Part shown: one piece after another, positions 7,698 through 14,700 of the stretch
How the letters are laid out: each line of letters opens with the position of its first letter
Position numbering within the stretch: the first letter of the stretch is position 1
Virus record (IMG/VR): IMGVR_UViG_3300030106_002076
Coordinates: 1-24,415 of that record
DNA length: 24,415 bases
Direction: 5' to 3' (one strand)
From: a virus
Position numbers and translations under genes: made by a program
The notes under the pieces: generated by a model
The model's database searches: none
Seen by the model: the letters and a program-made list of their open reading frames with translations, nothing else
What the model was told of the DNA's origin: nothing

Positions 7698-8034
7698 ATT
7701 TTCCCTTTCTAAATTTAAAAAACTCATTTAAATTATTAATTTCTTTTATGATCTTGTATCTTTCTTTAGCGTTTTTAGATGTGTACATCGCTGTATCATA
7801 AACTTTTTTATTACTGTCGTAAAAATGAACAGTTGGAATACCTATATTAGGCATGTCTTTCAAGTCTTCTTTTTTAGGAACTTTTAGTTCTTTCTCAGTA
7901 TAGAAGACATGATTAGGTGTCATATTAGGCATTGCCTTTTTTAAACTTTTACTTACGTCTATAAAAGAATCTTTAAAAGATTTCTTTTTTAGAACTCCGT
8001 ACTCATTATTGTGTTCGTCATATATTATATGCAT
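7690..8034 (-). CDS. Unknown phage protein, faint thioredoxin-fold resemblance (114 aa)
   Basis: A Lys-rich protein starting MHIIYDEHNNEYGVLKKKSF with a strong GAAAGGA ribosome binding site. The segment IGIPTVHFYDSNKKVYD (residues about 64-80) resembles the cis-proline loop and following strands of thioredoxin-fold proteins. There is no CxxC, so a redox role is not supported. The N-terminal half does not resemble anything I recognise. It overlaps the next gene by 8 nt and is the second gene after the divergent promoter. Confidence 0.75.
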   Translation of the reverse strand: MHIIYDEHNNEYGVLKKKSFKDSFIDVSKSLKKAMPNMTPNHVFYTEKELKVPKKEDLKDMPNIGIPTVHFYDSNKKVYDTAMYTSKNAKERYKIIKEINNLNEFFKFRKGKYE

Positions 8035-8091
8035 ATTTTTTCCTTTCGTTTTGTTTTTAATGTATAGATATAATAAGGCTTTTTTAAGGCA

Positions 8092-8457
8092 CTATTCATC
8101 TATTTTTCCTTTCTCGTATAGGTTTATTTCTAATGGATAATACATTTGCTCTTGTCTATCCCATTTAAGAAGATTAAATCTTCCATGATTTATGTCAGAA
8201 ACAATTGCAACGGCAATCCCAATTACTGATGGATCACCCGATAAAAGTAAATAATCATTAGACGTATAATCTTTTAGTAAACGTCTCAATTCATATATTA
8301 TAGGACCAGGACTCATAATAATTTGAGTATCTTCTTTAAGAAGAACTTTCAACTTACCATACTTTTGAGCGCCAATAATATTATACTTAGGACGCCCTAT
8401 TCGTGTTCCTGGTAATTCCTGTAATACGTAAACTGTACTTTCTTTTTCTTTTTCCAT
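8092..8457 (-). CDS. Conserved marine-phage unknown, first gene of leftward operon (121 aa)
   Basis: The protein begins MEKEKESTVYVLQELPGTRIG and is globular, with no membrane segment. Recognisable stretches are TVYVLQELPGTRIGRPKYNI, IIMSPGPIIYELRRLL, DYLLLSGDPSVIGIA and GRFNLLKWDRQEQMYYPLEI. I have seen this sequence type as a small conserved unknown at the head of early regions in marine podoviruses. The frame stays open to 8559, but that would add a hydrophobic leader encoded by the promoter palindrome and would overlap the start of the rightward gene; ATG 8457 is the sensible start. Its leader carries only a weak AAGAAAG ribosome binding site, which is one arm of the palindrome. Confidence 0.82.
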   Translation of the reverse strand: MEKEKESTVYVLQELPGTRIGRPKYNIIGAQKYGKLKVLLKEDTQIIMSPGPIIYELRRLLKDYTSNDYLLLSGDPSVIGIAVAIVSDINHGRFNLLKWDRQEQMYYPLEINLYEKGKIDE

Positions 8458-8462
8458 AAATA

Positions 8463-8510
8463 CTTTCTTGACAAAAGATATAATAGGTATTATATACAAT
8501 GTCAAGAAAG
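8463..8510. promoter_or_regulatory. Palindromic divergent promoter
   Basis: A 48-bp palindrome centred between 8486 and 8487. The outer arms are CTTTCTTGACA (8463-8473) and TGTCAAGAAAG (8500-8510), and the inner arms TATAATA (8479-8485) and TATTATA (8488-8494); only four base pairs are unmatched. Rightward, TTGACA 8468-8473, a 17-bp spacer and TATATA 8491-8496 form a good sigma70 promoter for the SNF2-like gene. Leftward, TTGACA (8505-8500), 17 bp and TATATC (8482-8477) mirror it for the replication operon. The predicted leaders are only about 13-18 nt. In each direction the weak ribosome binding site AAGAAAG is the same arm that supplies the -35 box of the opposite promoter. Confidence 0.75.
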
Positions 8511-8520
8511 AAAAAAAATT

Positions 8521-9951
8521 ATGAACTATAAATTTAAAACGAAGCCATACGCGCATCAATTAAAAGCGTTGGAAATTTCCTGGAATAAGGAAGTATTTGC
8601 TTATTTCATGGAAATGGGAACAGGTAAATCTAAAGTATTGATAGATAATATTTCTATGCTTTATGATAAAGGTAAAATAGATGGTGCTTTAATTGTAGCA
8701 CCTAAAGGTGTTGTTAAAAATTGGCATGAGCAAGAGATACCTACTCATATGGTTAACCACATAGAGAAAGTGTCTATTTTGTGGCAGGCTTTAATCAATA
8801 AAACACAACAACAAAAACTAGACTCACTTTTTAAAAATGAGGTAAAGTTTCATATATTAATTATGAATGTTGAAGCTTTTTCAACTAAAAAAGGTGTGGA
8901 TTTTGCTAAAAGATTTTTAAACTCTCATAATGCTATGATGGCTATAGATGAAAGTACAACTATTAAAAATCCTAGTGCTAAAAGAACCAAATCTATACTA
9001 GGTTTAGCTTCTATGGCAAAATATAGAAGAATATTGACAGGTTCGCCTGTGACAAAATCACCATTAGATTTGTATACTCAATGCCAGTTCCTTGATTCTT
9101 GGCTCTTGGGGCATTCTTCTTGGTACACGTTTAAAACTAGATATGCCATTATGAAAAACATGTCTTTTAATGGTCGAACTTTTCAAAAGGTGGTCGGATA
9201 CAAAAATCTAGGTGAATTATCAGATAAATTAAAACCTTTTTCACATAGAGTCTTAAAAGATGATTGTTTAGATCTACCTAAAAAGACTTTTATGAAAAGA
9301 ATTATTCAATTATCCCCAGATCAACATAAGGTTTATGCACAAATGAAGCAATTAGCCCTAGCTGAAATGAACGGTAAAATGATTACAACAGCTACTGCAT
9401 TAACTCAATTAATGAGACTACAACAAATTACTTGTGGTCACTTTAAAGCTGATGATGGCACTACTCAAGAAATACCCAATAATCGTACGGGTGAATTAAT
9501 AGACATACTACATGAAATAGAGGGAAAAGTAGTTATTTGGGCCCATTGGCAAAAAGATGTTACTTTAATTATTAAAGAACTTGTTAAAGAGTTTGATCAT
9601 GGGTGTTGTGTAGACTATTTTGGTTTAACACCACAAAGTGAAAGACAGGAAAATATTAGAAAATTTCAAGAAGATGAAAATGTTAGATTTTTTGTTGGAA
9701 CACCTCAAACGGGTGGATATGGTATTACCTTAACTGCAGCTAGTAATATGATTTATTTTTCTAATGGCTATGATTTAGAAAAAAGAAAACAATCGGAAGC
9801 GAGGATAGATAGAATAGGTCAAACTAAACCTATGACTTATATAGACATCCTTGCGGAAAATACTGTTGATGAAAGAATCGTCAAAGCTCTTCGTAAGAAA
9901 ATTAATATTGCCTCAGAAGTTATGGGTGAAGAATTAAAAGCATGGATTTAG
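8521..9951 (+). CDS. SNF2-like SF2 helicase/ATPase
   Basis: A 476-residue superfamily 2 protein of SNF2 type, the only rightward gene in the window. Motifs: an N-terminal Q-like region YAHQLKAL; Walker A MGTGKS (K36); Ia LIVAPKGVVKNW; motif II AIDESTTIKNPSAKR (D143, E144), with the DEx-x-IKN form typical of SNF2; motif III LTGSPVTKSPLDLYTQ; motif IV-like VVIWAHWQKDV; motif V GGYGITLTAASNMIY; motif VI QSEARIDRIGQTKPMTYIDI. Length and motifs match phage SNF2-like ATPases that translocate on duplex DNA and are thought to help replication, recombination or protein removal. No nuclease or DNA-binding appendage is visible. It starts about 18 nt after the predicted transcription start of the divergent promoter. 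The ribosome binding site is weak. Confidence 0.93.
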   Translation: MNYKFKTKPYAHQLKALEISWNKEVFAYFMEMGTGKSKVLIDNISMLYDKGKIDGALIVAPKGVVKNWHEQEIPTHMVNHIEKVSILWQALINKTQQQKLDSLFKNEVKFHILIMNVEAFSTKKGVDFAKRFLNSHNAMMAIDESTTIKNPSAKRTKSILGLASMAKYRRILTGSPVTKSPLDLYTQCQFLDSWLLGHSSWYTFKTRYAIMKNMSFNGRTFQKVVGYKNLGELSDKLKPFSHRVLKDDCLDLPKKTFMKRIIQLSPDQHKVYAQMKQLALAEMNGKMITTATALTQLMRLQQITCGHFKADDGTTQEIPNNRTGELIDILHEIEGKVVIWAHWQKDVTLIIKELVKEFDHGCCVDYFGLTPQSERQENIRKFQEDENVRFFVGTPQTGGYGITLTAASNMIYFSNGYDLEKRKQSEARIDRIGQTKPMTYIDILAENTVDERIVKALRKKINIASEVMGEELKAWI

Positions 9952-9963
9952 AATTTTATGAAT

Positions 9964-10088
9964 AGGGATCGGAAAGTCGTCCTTACGGGCATGTGGTGGT
10001 GTCCTGCTCTAACGAGCGAATTTGATTCGGTATTCCGAATCTCTAACTATTTCATTGACCGTTAAATCAATAACCACCACTTATCCCT
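9964..10088. ncRNA. Candidate structured RNA, cloverleaf-like, between convergent genes
   Basis: The 183-nt gap between the SNF2-like gene and hsp20 holds nested complementarity. The outer stem is AGGGAT (9964-9969) with ATCCCT (10083-10088). The inner closing stem is GTGGTGGT (9993-10000) with ACCACCAC (10073-10080), 8 bp perfect. Inside lie three hairpins: GCTC/GAGC (10006-10017, loop TAAC), GATTCGG/CCGAATC (10024-10041, loop TATT) and ATTGA/TCAAT (10054-10071, loop CCGTTAAA). TAACG of the first hairpin can kiss CGTTA of the third. It lacks the T-loop and anticodon geometry of a real tRNA. The strand is undetermined: it could be the 3' UTR of either convergent gene, or a DNA-level element. 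Confidence 0.5.
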
Positions 10089-10103
10089 TAAAATGTAGGA
10101 TAT

Positions 10104-10125
10104 ACGCGCGAGGCGTTGTAATTTT
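10104..10125 (+). terminator. Possible weak terminator of the SNF2-like gene
   Basis: ACGC (10104-10107) and GCGT (10113-10116) can form a 4-bp stem with a 5-nt loop, followed after TGTAA by a run of five T. The stem is short and the T-run is offset, so this is only a tentative rightward terminator. Confidence 0.25.
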
Positions 10126-10134
10126 TGAACCCTA

Positions 10135-10542
10135 TTATTTTATCGATATTTTTTTTGGCTTCTTGTTTTCTGGCGGATCATATTTTAAATCCACTTTCAA
10201 CATTCCATCTTCTAGTTTAGCTCCACTACATTCAACATACTCTGACAATTGAAGTTGTTTTTTAAATGCACGTTTAGCTATACCTCTATGGACAAAGTCT
10301 TCTTTATCATCAGAAGTTTTTCCTTCAATGGATAGGACTCCGTCTTGCACCTGGACATCAATGTCCGACTTCTTGTAGCCAGCCACCGCCATTTCCAATG
10401 TGTATTTATCTTCACCTGCTTTCTTTATATTATAATGCGGAAAGCCTGCGTTTATGTTGGGTAGTCGATGAATTCTATGGAAGAAATTCTCGAAACCAAT
10501 TGCGTTGTTTAGGAAATTATTTAAATTTATTAGATCAGTCAT
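10135..10542 (-). CDS. Small heat-shock protein Hsp20 (IbpA-like)
   Basis: A 135-residue alpha-crystallin-domain chaperone. The short N-terminal arm contains GFENFFHRIHR; the domain begins at FPHYNIKKAGEDKYTLEMAVAGY, continues with DIDVQVQDGVLSIEGK and the loop preceding the HRGIAKRAFKKQLQLSEYVE strands, and ends with GAKLEDGMLKVDLKYDPPE. A short C-terminal tail with KKISIK gives the I-x-I motif used for oligomer assembly. All hallmark segments are present, so it should be functional, holding unfolded proteins until refolding. Phage-encoded Hsp20 is known in marine phages and is thought to aid protein folding or virion assembly. A strong AAGGAGG site precedes ATG. It is last in the leftward virion operon, or has its own promoter. 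Confidence 0.95.
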   Translation of the reverse strand: MTDLINLNNFLNNAIGFENFFHRIHRLPNINAGFPHYNIKKAGEDKYTLEMAVAGYKKSDIDVQVQDGVLSIEGKTSDDKEDFVHRGIAKRAFKKQLQLSEYVECSGAKLEDGMLKVDLKYDPPENKKPKKISIK

Positions 10543-10548
10543 AGTAAC

Positions 10549-10576
10549 CTCCTTGTTTAGACAGTTAATAAAAGAG
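10549..10576 (-). promoter_or_regulatory. hsp20 leader with possible RNA-thermometer pairing
   Basis: On the leftward mRNA, CUCUUU (10576-10571) can pair with AAGGAG (10554-10549), the hsp20 ribosome binding site, giving a 6-bp stem with one G-U pair and a 16-nt loop. This resembles the weak U-rich masking in fourU-type thermometers. The same CUCUU can instead pair with the upstream AAGAG (hairpin at 10572-10592), so two exclusive folds exist. The evidence is pairing only. Confidence 0.3.
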
Positions 10577-10592
10577 CCCCTAAAGCACTCTT
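10565..10592 (-). terminator. Possible intrinsic terminator/attenuator before hsp20
   Basis: Read leftward, AAGAGT (10592-10587) pairs with GCUCUU (10577-10572) with a 9-nt loop and is followed by UUAUU, so UUUUAUU follows the stem's last C. It lies 38-65 nt after the stop of the 375-residue gene. The stem is moderate, so partial termination is as likely as full. Confidence 0.35.
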
Positions 10593-10598
10593 ACTTCT

Positions 10599-10626
10599 TA
10601 TATATACTATTTGTGTTAAATTACAA
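10599..10626 (-). promoter_or_regulatory. Possible promoter for hsp20
   Basis: Leftward TTGTAA (10626-10621), a 16-bp spacer and TATATA (10604-10599) resemble a sigma70 promoter in the gap upstream of hsp20, overlapping the very end of the intergenic space. In AT-rich DNA such matches arise by chance, so support is weak. It would give hsp20 expression independent of the virion operon. Confidence 0.3.
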
Positions 10627-10629
10627 GAC

Positions 10630-11757
10630 CTATAATAGATCTACAATTCCGCCTCGATTTAAACCATATGCATGATGGCTGGAGTAGTCTCTTTGTGGTG
10701 CAGATTTACTTGTGCCTCCGCCAAATTCTCCTTGACCACCTTGATCAACGAATCCTCCTCCTGGATCAAAACTAGGTGTACTTGGTCTATCATCTCTTCC
10801 AGTGTCTTGAATTGTTGTTGTTCGTTTTGGTTTTGCAGGTGGTACTATAACATTTTTAGGTGTTGTTGTTGAAACTTTATCAAAAATATCATCTTCTAGT
10901 ATGTTTTCTCTAGTTTTAAATTCTTTTATAGTGGCCTTTTGATCATCATCTGCTCTATCTAATCTTTGTTTTTGTGCTATAATATTTGTTTTTCTTTTGC
11001 TTTCCAACCATGCTTGTTTTGCTGCTTTTATTGCTTTTATTCTTGTCTTCTTACCTGGTGCACTCATATTACCTGCTCGAATCTTTTCAATTCTATCATC
11101 AAAAGTATCTTCATCCATTTGTGCATAGTTGTATCCAGCCATAACATTTTCAGCAGTGTCATAGTCTAAACCTTGTTGTTGAACTACTCTGCCAATATCA
11201 TCTAAAGCAACACCAGAACCTAGTGCTTGATTTTCTAGAATTGCTCTTTCGTTTACTGGAAGTGTTTGAGCTAATCCATGAATAAAATTCATTGCAGGAT
11301 TTACAGCAGACATAACTCCTTGCATAAGGGGATTACCTAATAATTTATTTTTAACTCCGTACCAGAAACCTTGTTGACCTGGCTCTAGGTTAACATCATA
11401 CATGTCACCATAATATGCTTCGCCTAAATTAGCTTCATTAGCCCATGGATTGTCTATTCCCATCTTCGCTAATTGTTGATTAGCCAACAACTGATCATGT
11501 GCTTCTGTCAATCCAGATGTTTCTCTATAAGAACTTGGCAATCTTATTTTATTTGGATCTGGATTATAGACGCTATAATTATCTCCGCCAGTAGTAGTCG
11601 GAGAAACTACAGCTCCAATACCTGTGTCAGTGTCAGTGCCTTCTTCCGTAGTGTCGAAAGTTTGCTCGTAGTTCCAGCCAAATGGATCATAAGTCATTTG
11701 ACTTACGTTTGGATCTCCCGATAAATATGCTCTATATAGCTGATCTAATGTTGCCAT
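10630..11757 (-). CDS. Virion-associated protein of unknown function (375 aa)
   Basis: Starts MATLDQLYRAYLSGDPNVSQ; the start overlaps the preceding stop by one base (TAATG). Three zones are visible: an acidic, Thr/Gly-rich N-terminal linker (residues 30-65); a middle region, GFWYGVKNKLLGNPLMQGVMSAVNPAMNFIHGL (about 130-165), with amphipathic-hydrophobic helices; and a basic helical segment (KKTRIKAIKAAKQAWLESKRK, about 236-258), followed by a disordered Pro/Thr/Gly tail ending LNRGGIVDLL. The terminal RGGIV patch resembles the Gly-Gly motif shared by the neighbouring proteins. Position at the end of the tail/virion block suggests an ejected or internal virion protein, but I recognise no domain. 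Confidence 0.8.
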   Translation of the reverse strand: MATLDQLYRAYLSGDPNVSQMTYDPFGWNYEQTFDTTEEGTDTDTGIGAVVSPTTTGGDNYSVYNPDPNKIRLPSSYRETSGLTEAHDQLLANQQLAKMGIDNPWANEANLGEAYYGDMYDVNLEPGQQGFWYGVKNKLLGNPLMQGVMSAVNPAMNFIHGLAQTLPVNERAILENQALGSGVALDDIGRVVQQQGLDYDTAENVMAGYNYAQMDEDTFDDRIEKIRAGNMSAPGKKTRIKAIKAAKQAWLESKRKTNIIAQKQRLDRADDDQKATIKEFKTRENILEDDIFDKVSTTTPKNVIVPPAKPKRTTTIQDTGRDDRPSTPSFDPGGGFVDQGGQGEFGGGTSKSAPQRDYSSHHAYGLNRGGIVDLL

Positions 11758-14700
11758 TATCCTATTCCCCTTTGTCTAAGTCTTATAGCTTTTTCTTCTT
11801 GAGAAAGCAATGCATTTTCTGTCTGTGTTAATCCTGTGTTTGTAAGTCCTACATTATTCGTCATATTGGCACCTTGTCCCACGAGTGATGGGTTGACTTC
11901 TGGTGTAGCAATATCCATAGGGGATTTTGCCTGTGCTCCTGTAGTTCCTGCAGACATTGCTGGTTTAGGTTTACTCTTCCAAATGTTGCTTAAAAGGTAT
12001 TGTTTAAAATCATTATTAAATATTTCTTTAATTTCTTTAGGTTCATTTATCCATGTTGCCGCTGCACTAGCTTCATCTATTGGATCTTCTACTTCTCCTC
12101 CAGCTAAATATCCAACTCTTCCACCTTCTGCCATTTCTTCTTCATCAAATGGATTATATAATGGAGGAAACATTTCTAAAGATAAAGGTGCAAGTGAAAG
12201 CATATCTCTCAGGGTATCTATTACTGGTCTTGCTACATTAAGTGGATTTTCTATTCCCATCTTCATAGAATTTTCTTCAAAAGCTCTTATAACTTCACTA
12301 GATAAGGGCAATGGTCTAAAAATTCCTTCACGAATAGTTCTAAAATCTCTTTTTGAAAGACGTCTTGATGCATCTAAAATCTGATCTTCAGTTAATCCAA
12401 GTATCTGTCCTGCATCATAGTCTCTCATCATGTTTCTTCTAACTTCAAATAGTGCTCTGTTAGAATTAACATATGCATCTATAACTTCCTTAGGAGTTAT
12501 TGGACCAGCACCTAGTCTAGTTTCTCTTGTAAATAAACTTCTAGAATTACGCACACCTCTTTGATAGCTGGCAATTTTAAAATCTAATCCTCTTGCAGGG
12601 TTTACATCGACAACTCTTAATCCTGCAAAACCAGCAAGTTCATTACCTAGTTCATAAGATTGACCATACTTGTCAAAGTCTTCATTAATTGCTAATCCCA
12701 TTCTTTTAAATTGTGGTATGGAAAAAGGAGCTGCTGCCTTAATTAAATGTTTTATCATTTTTTGAACCTTGTCTCCGTCAGTATCTTCAGGGTTCCAAAC
12801 TTGAACACCTTCTCTAGTTCTGCCCCGTCTTGCTATAATATCAAACGCTGCCTCCGTAAAAATTGCTTCATCTACAAACGGTGATGCTGTTTCTTTAACT
12901 GCTTCCATAACACCCAGCATAAAGTCATCCATCATTCCATCTTGATCCTGGTTTCCTGCTGCAACATTAGTTAATACAGCTTGGAAAGGTCTAACTAAAG
13001 TGTCGTATGCATTAGCATGACTGAAATCTATGTATTTTAAATCTCCTGTTTCTTTATCTCTAATAGGAATTAGTGTTGAATTTTTAGACCAGTCTGCAAC
13101 ATATCTTCTCATTGCATCCATCTCGTCTTTTGTAACATCGTAAACCATTTGAGCGCCCGCAGTAACTCCAGCAGGAACTGCTGCTGTAGTAAGGCCCATT
13201 CCTACAAGTCTTTGATAACCAAGACGTCTTAAAGGTTTTGCTCCATTAGGTAGTGTATAGTTAATATCTCTTAGAGCACGTCTTACAATATTAGTACTTG
13301 TTCTCATAATTTCTGCAGGGAAAGATACGAAATTTCCAACTGGCCATCTACGTAAACCTTTTATAAAATCTGATACATAATCATAGTTAGGAATATTATT
13401 TCTAACTATGTCGGCTGCTTCATTTTTTAAAAAATCATCTCCATATTTAACTTCTTTACCTAAATAGTTAGTAACTGTATCTCCTTCTTTAATTCCAGCT
13501 CTTACAAATGCTTTACCTATACGATCTCTTTCTACTGCCCAAGATGCAATTTTCCAGAAATCATCTTCAGCTGTGTACATGTCTTGAGCGAATCTTTTAG
13601 CTTTAGAAAAAGGTTTTAAAAGCATTCTTAAACCTTTATCAGAAGTCATTGTTTGACCAAAATTAACATCTTCTAAAAGTTTAGTTAAGTCTCCTAATCT
13701 TACGTTAGTATTAACCACACCTAATTCTAAGAGTTCTCTATAAAGTTCATTTTGTTGTCTTGCCCCTTTAAGAGGTACTTGTAAAGCTTGATATGCAGTT
13801 TTAATTGCACTCGGTGTTGGAATAATTCCATTAGCTGTTGCAAATGCACCAGCACTAATTAAGTTTCTTGCATGAGTGATGGGTGATAATACTGTTTTTG
13901 CAAGTTGTGATGCAGCTTTAGGATATAAAACTAAATTTTCATATATCTTGCCACCCATACTTGGATCTGTTAATGCTTTTGAAGTTTCAGCTAAGGCATC
14001 TGCAATTTCACTAATTGCATATTTGCCTTCTAATGGATTGGTAATACCTGCTTCTAAAGTTCTAGATGGATCAATCATTATTGGTTTAATATCAGATCCT
14101 AATGCGTCTACTGCTTCATCGTAAGAATCTTTGCCATAAAACATTTTTCTACCACCTTTAAGGCTACCTAGTCTCTCAGATTCTTTAAAGAGGTCTTGAA
14201 AAAATTCATTTCGTCTTGTAATTAAAGATAGTCTTGCAGTGCCACCTAATATAGTCTGCATAGGGTTTCTTCTTTTTCCAAGTAGTTGTTCAACAACTTC
14301 TCTGTGTTCTTTAGGTAATTGATCTAAACGTGTAAAACTGCTTGTTTTAACTGCATCGTCTAAAGCTGTTTTACCAACAAAAAAATTAGGAAGACGAAAA
14401 AGTGGGTCAGAAGGTCTATCCATTCTAAAACCTTTTGGAAGTCTAGCTGTCTTAATTAATCTTTCTACATAATATTTTGCCTGTTCATTTGTTATTGGTT
14501 TTCCATTTTGTTTTGCAACATCTTTAAACATTTTAATACCTTTTTTAACTGCTTCTTCAGAAGCTCTATAACCCATAAAAGGAAGTAAAGATTTATTTTG
14601 AAATACATCATAGGTTCCACCCAACCATCCTTTAAATTTATCTCCAAATAATTTTTGAAATTTTGCAAGTTCTTTTTCATCCATTTGTGATCCAAGGGCA

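Noticed and set aside
7698-7727. Upstream ATG adding 10 residues to the coiled-coil protein
   Set aside because: A strong ribosome binding site sits directly before the second ATG, and the shorter form has the 8-nt overlap seen elsewhere in the operon.
7690-8034. Thioredoxin or glutaredoxin gene
   Set aside because: Only the cis-proline-like segment is suggestive; there is no CxxC or CxxS and the N-terminal half does not match.
8458-8559. Longer N-terminus with a hydrophobic leader for the 121-residue protein
   Set aside because: The extension is encoded by the divergent promoter and would overlap the start of the SNF2-like gene; homologue-like sequence begins only at the later ATG.
9993-10080. 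Possible tRNA gene
   Set aside because: The closing stem and a GCTC/GAGC arm look tRNA-like, but the first loop is only 4 nt, the middle arm has a 4-nt loop over 7 bp and no 7-nt anticodon loop, and the third loop lacks the TTCRA consensus on either strand.
11836-12384. 182-residue open frame on the plus strand
   Set aside because: It is antisense to the 1358-residue gene, has no ribosome binding site, and its Ser/Leu-rich composition is what the complementary strand of that gene would give.
14492-14695. 67-residue leftward frame inside the 1358-residue gene
   Set aside because: Out-of-frame shadow of the large gene, with Lys/Asn/Leu composition from AT-rich DNA and no independent ribosome binding site.
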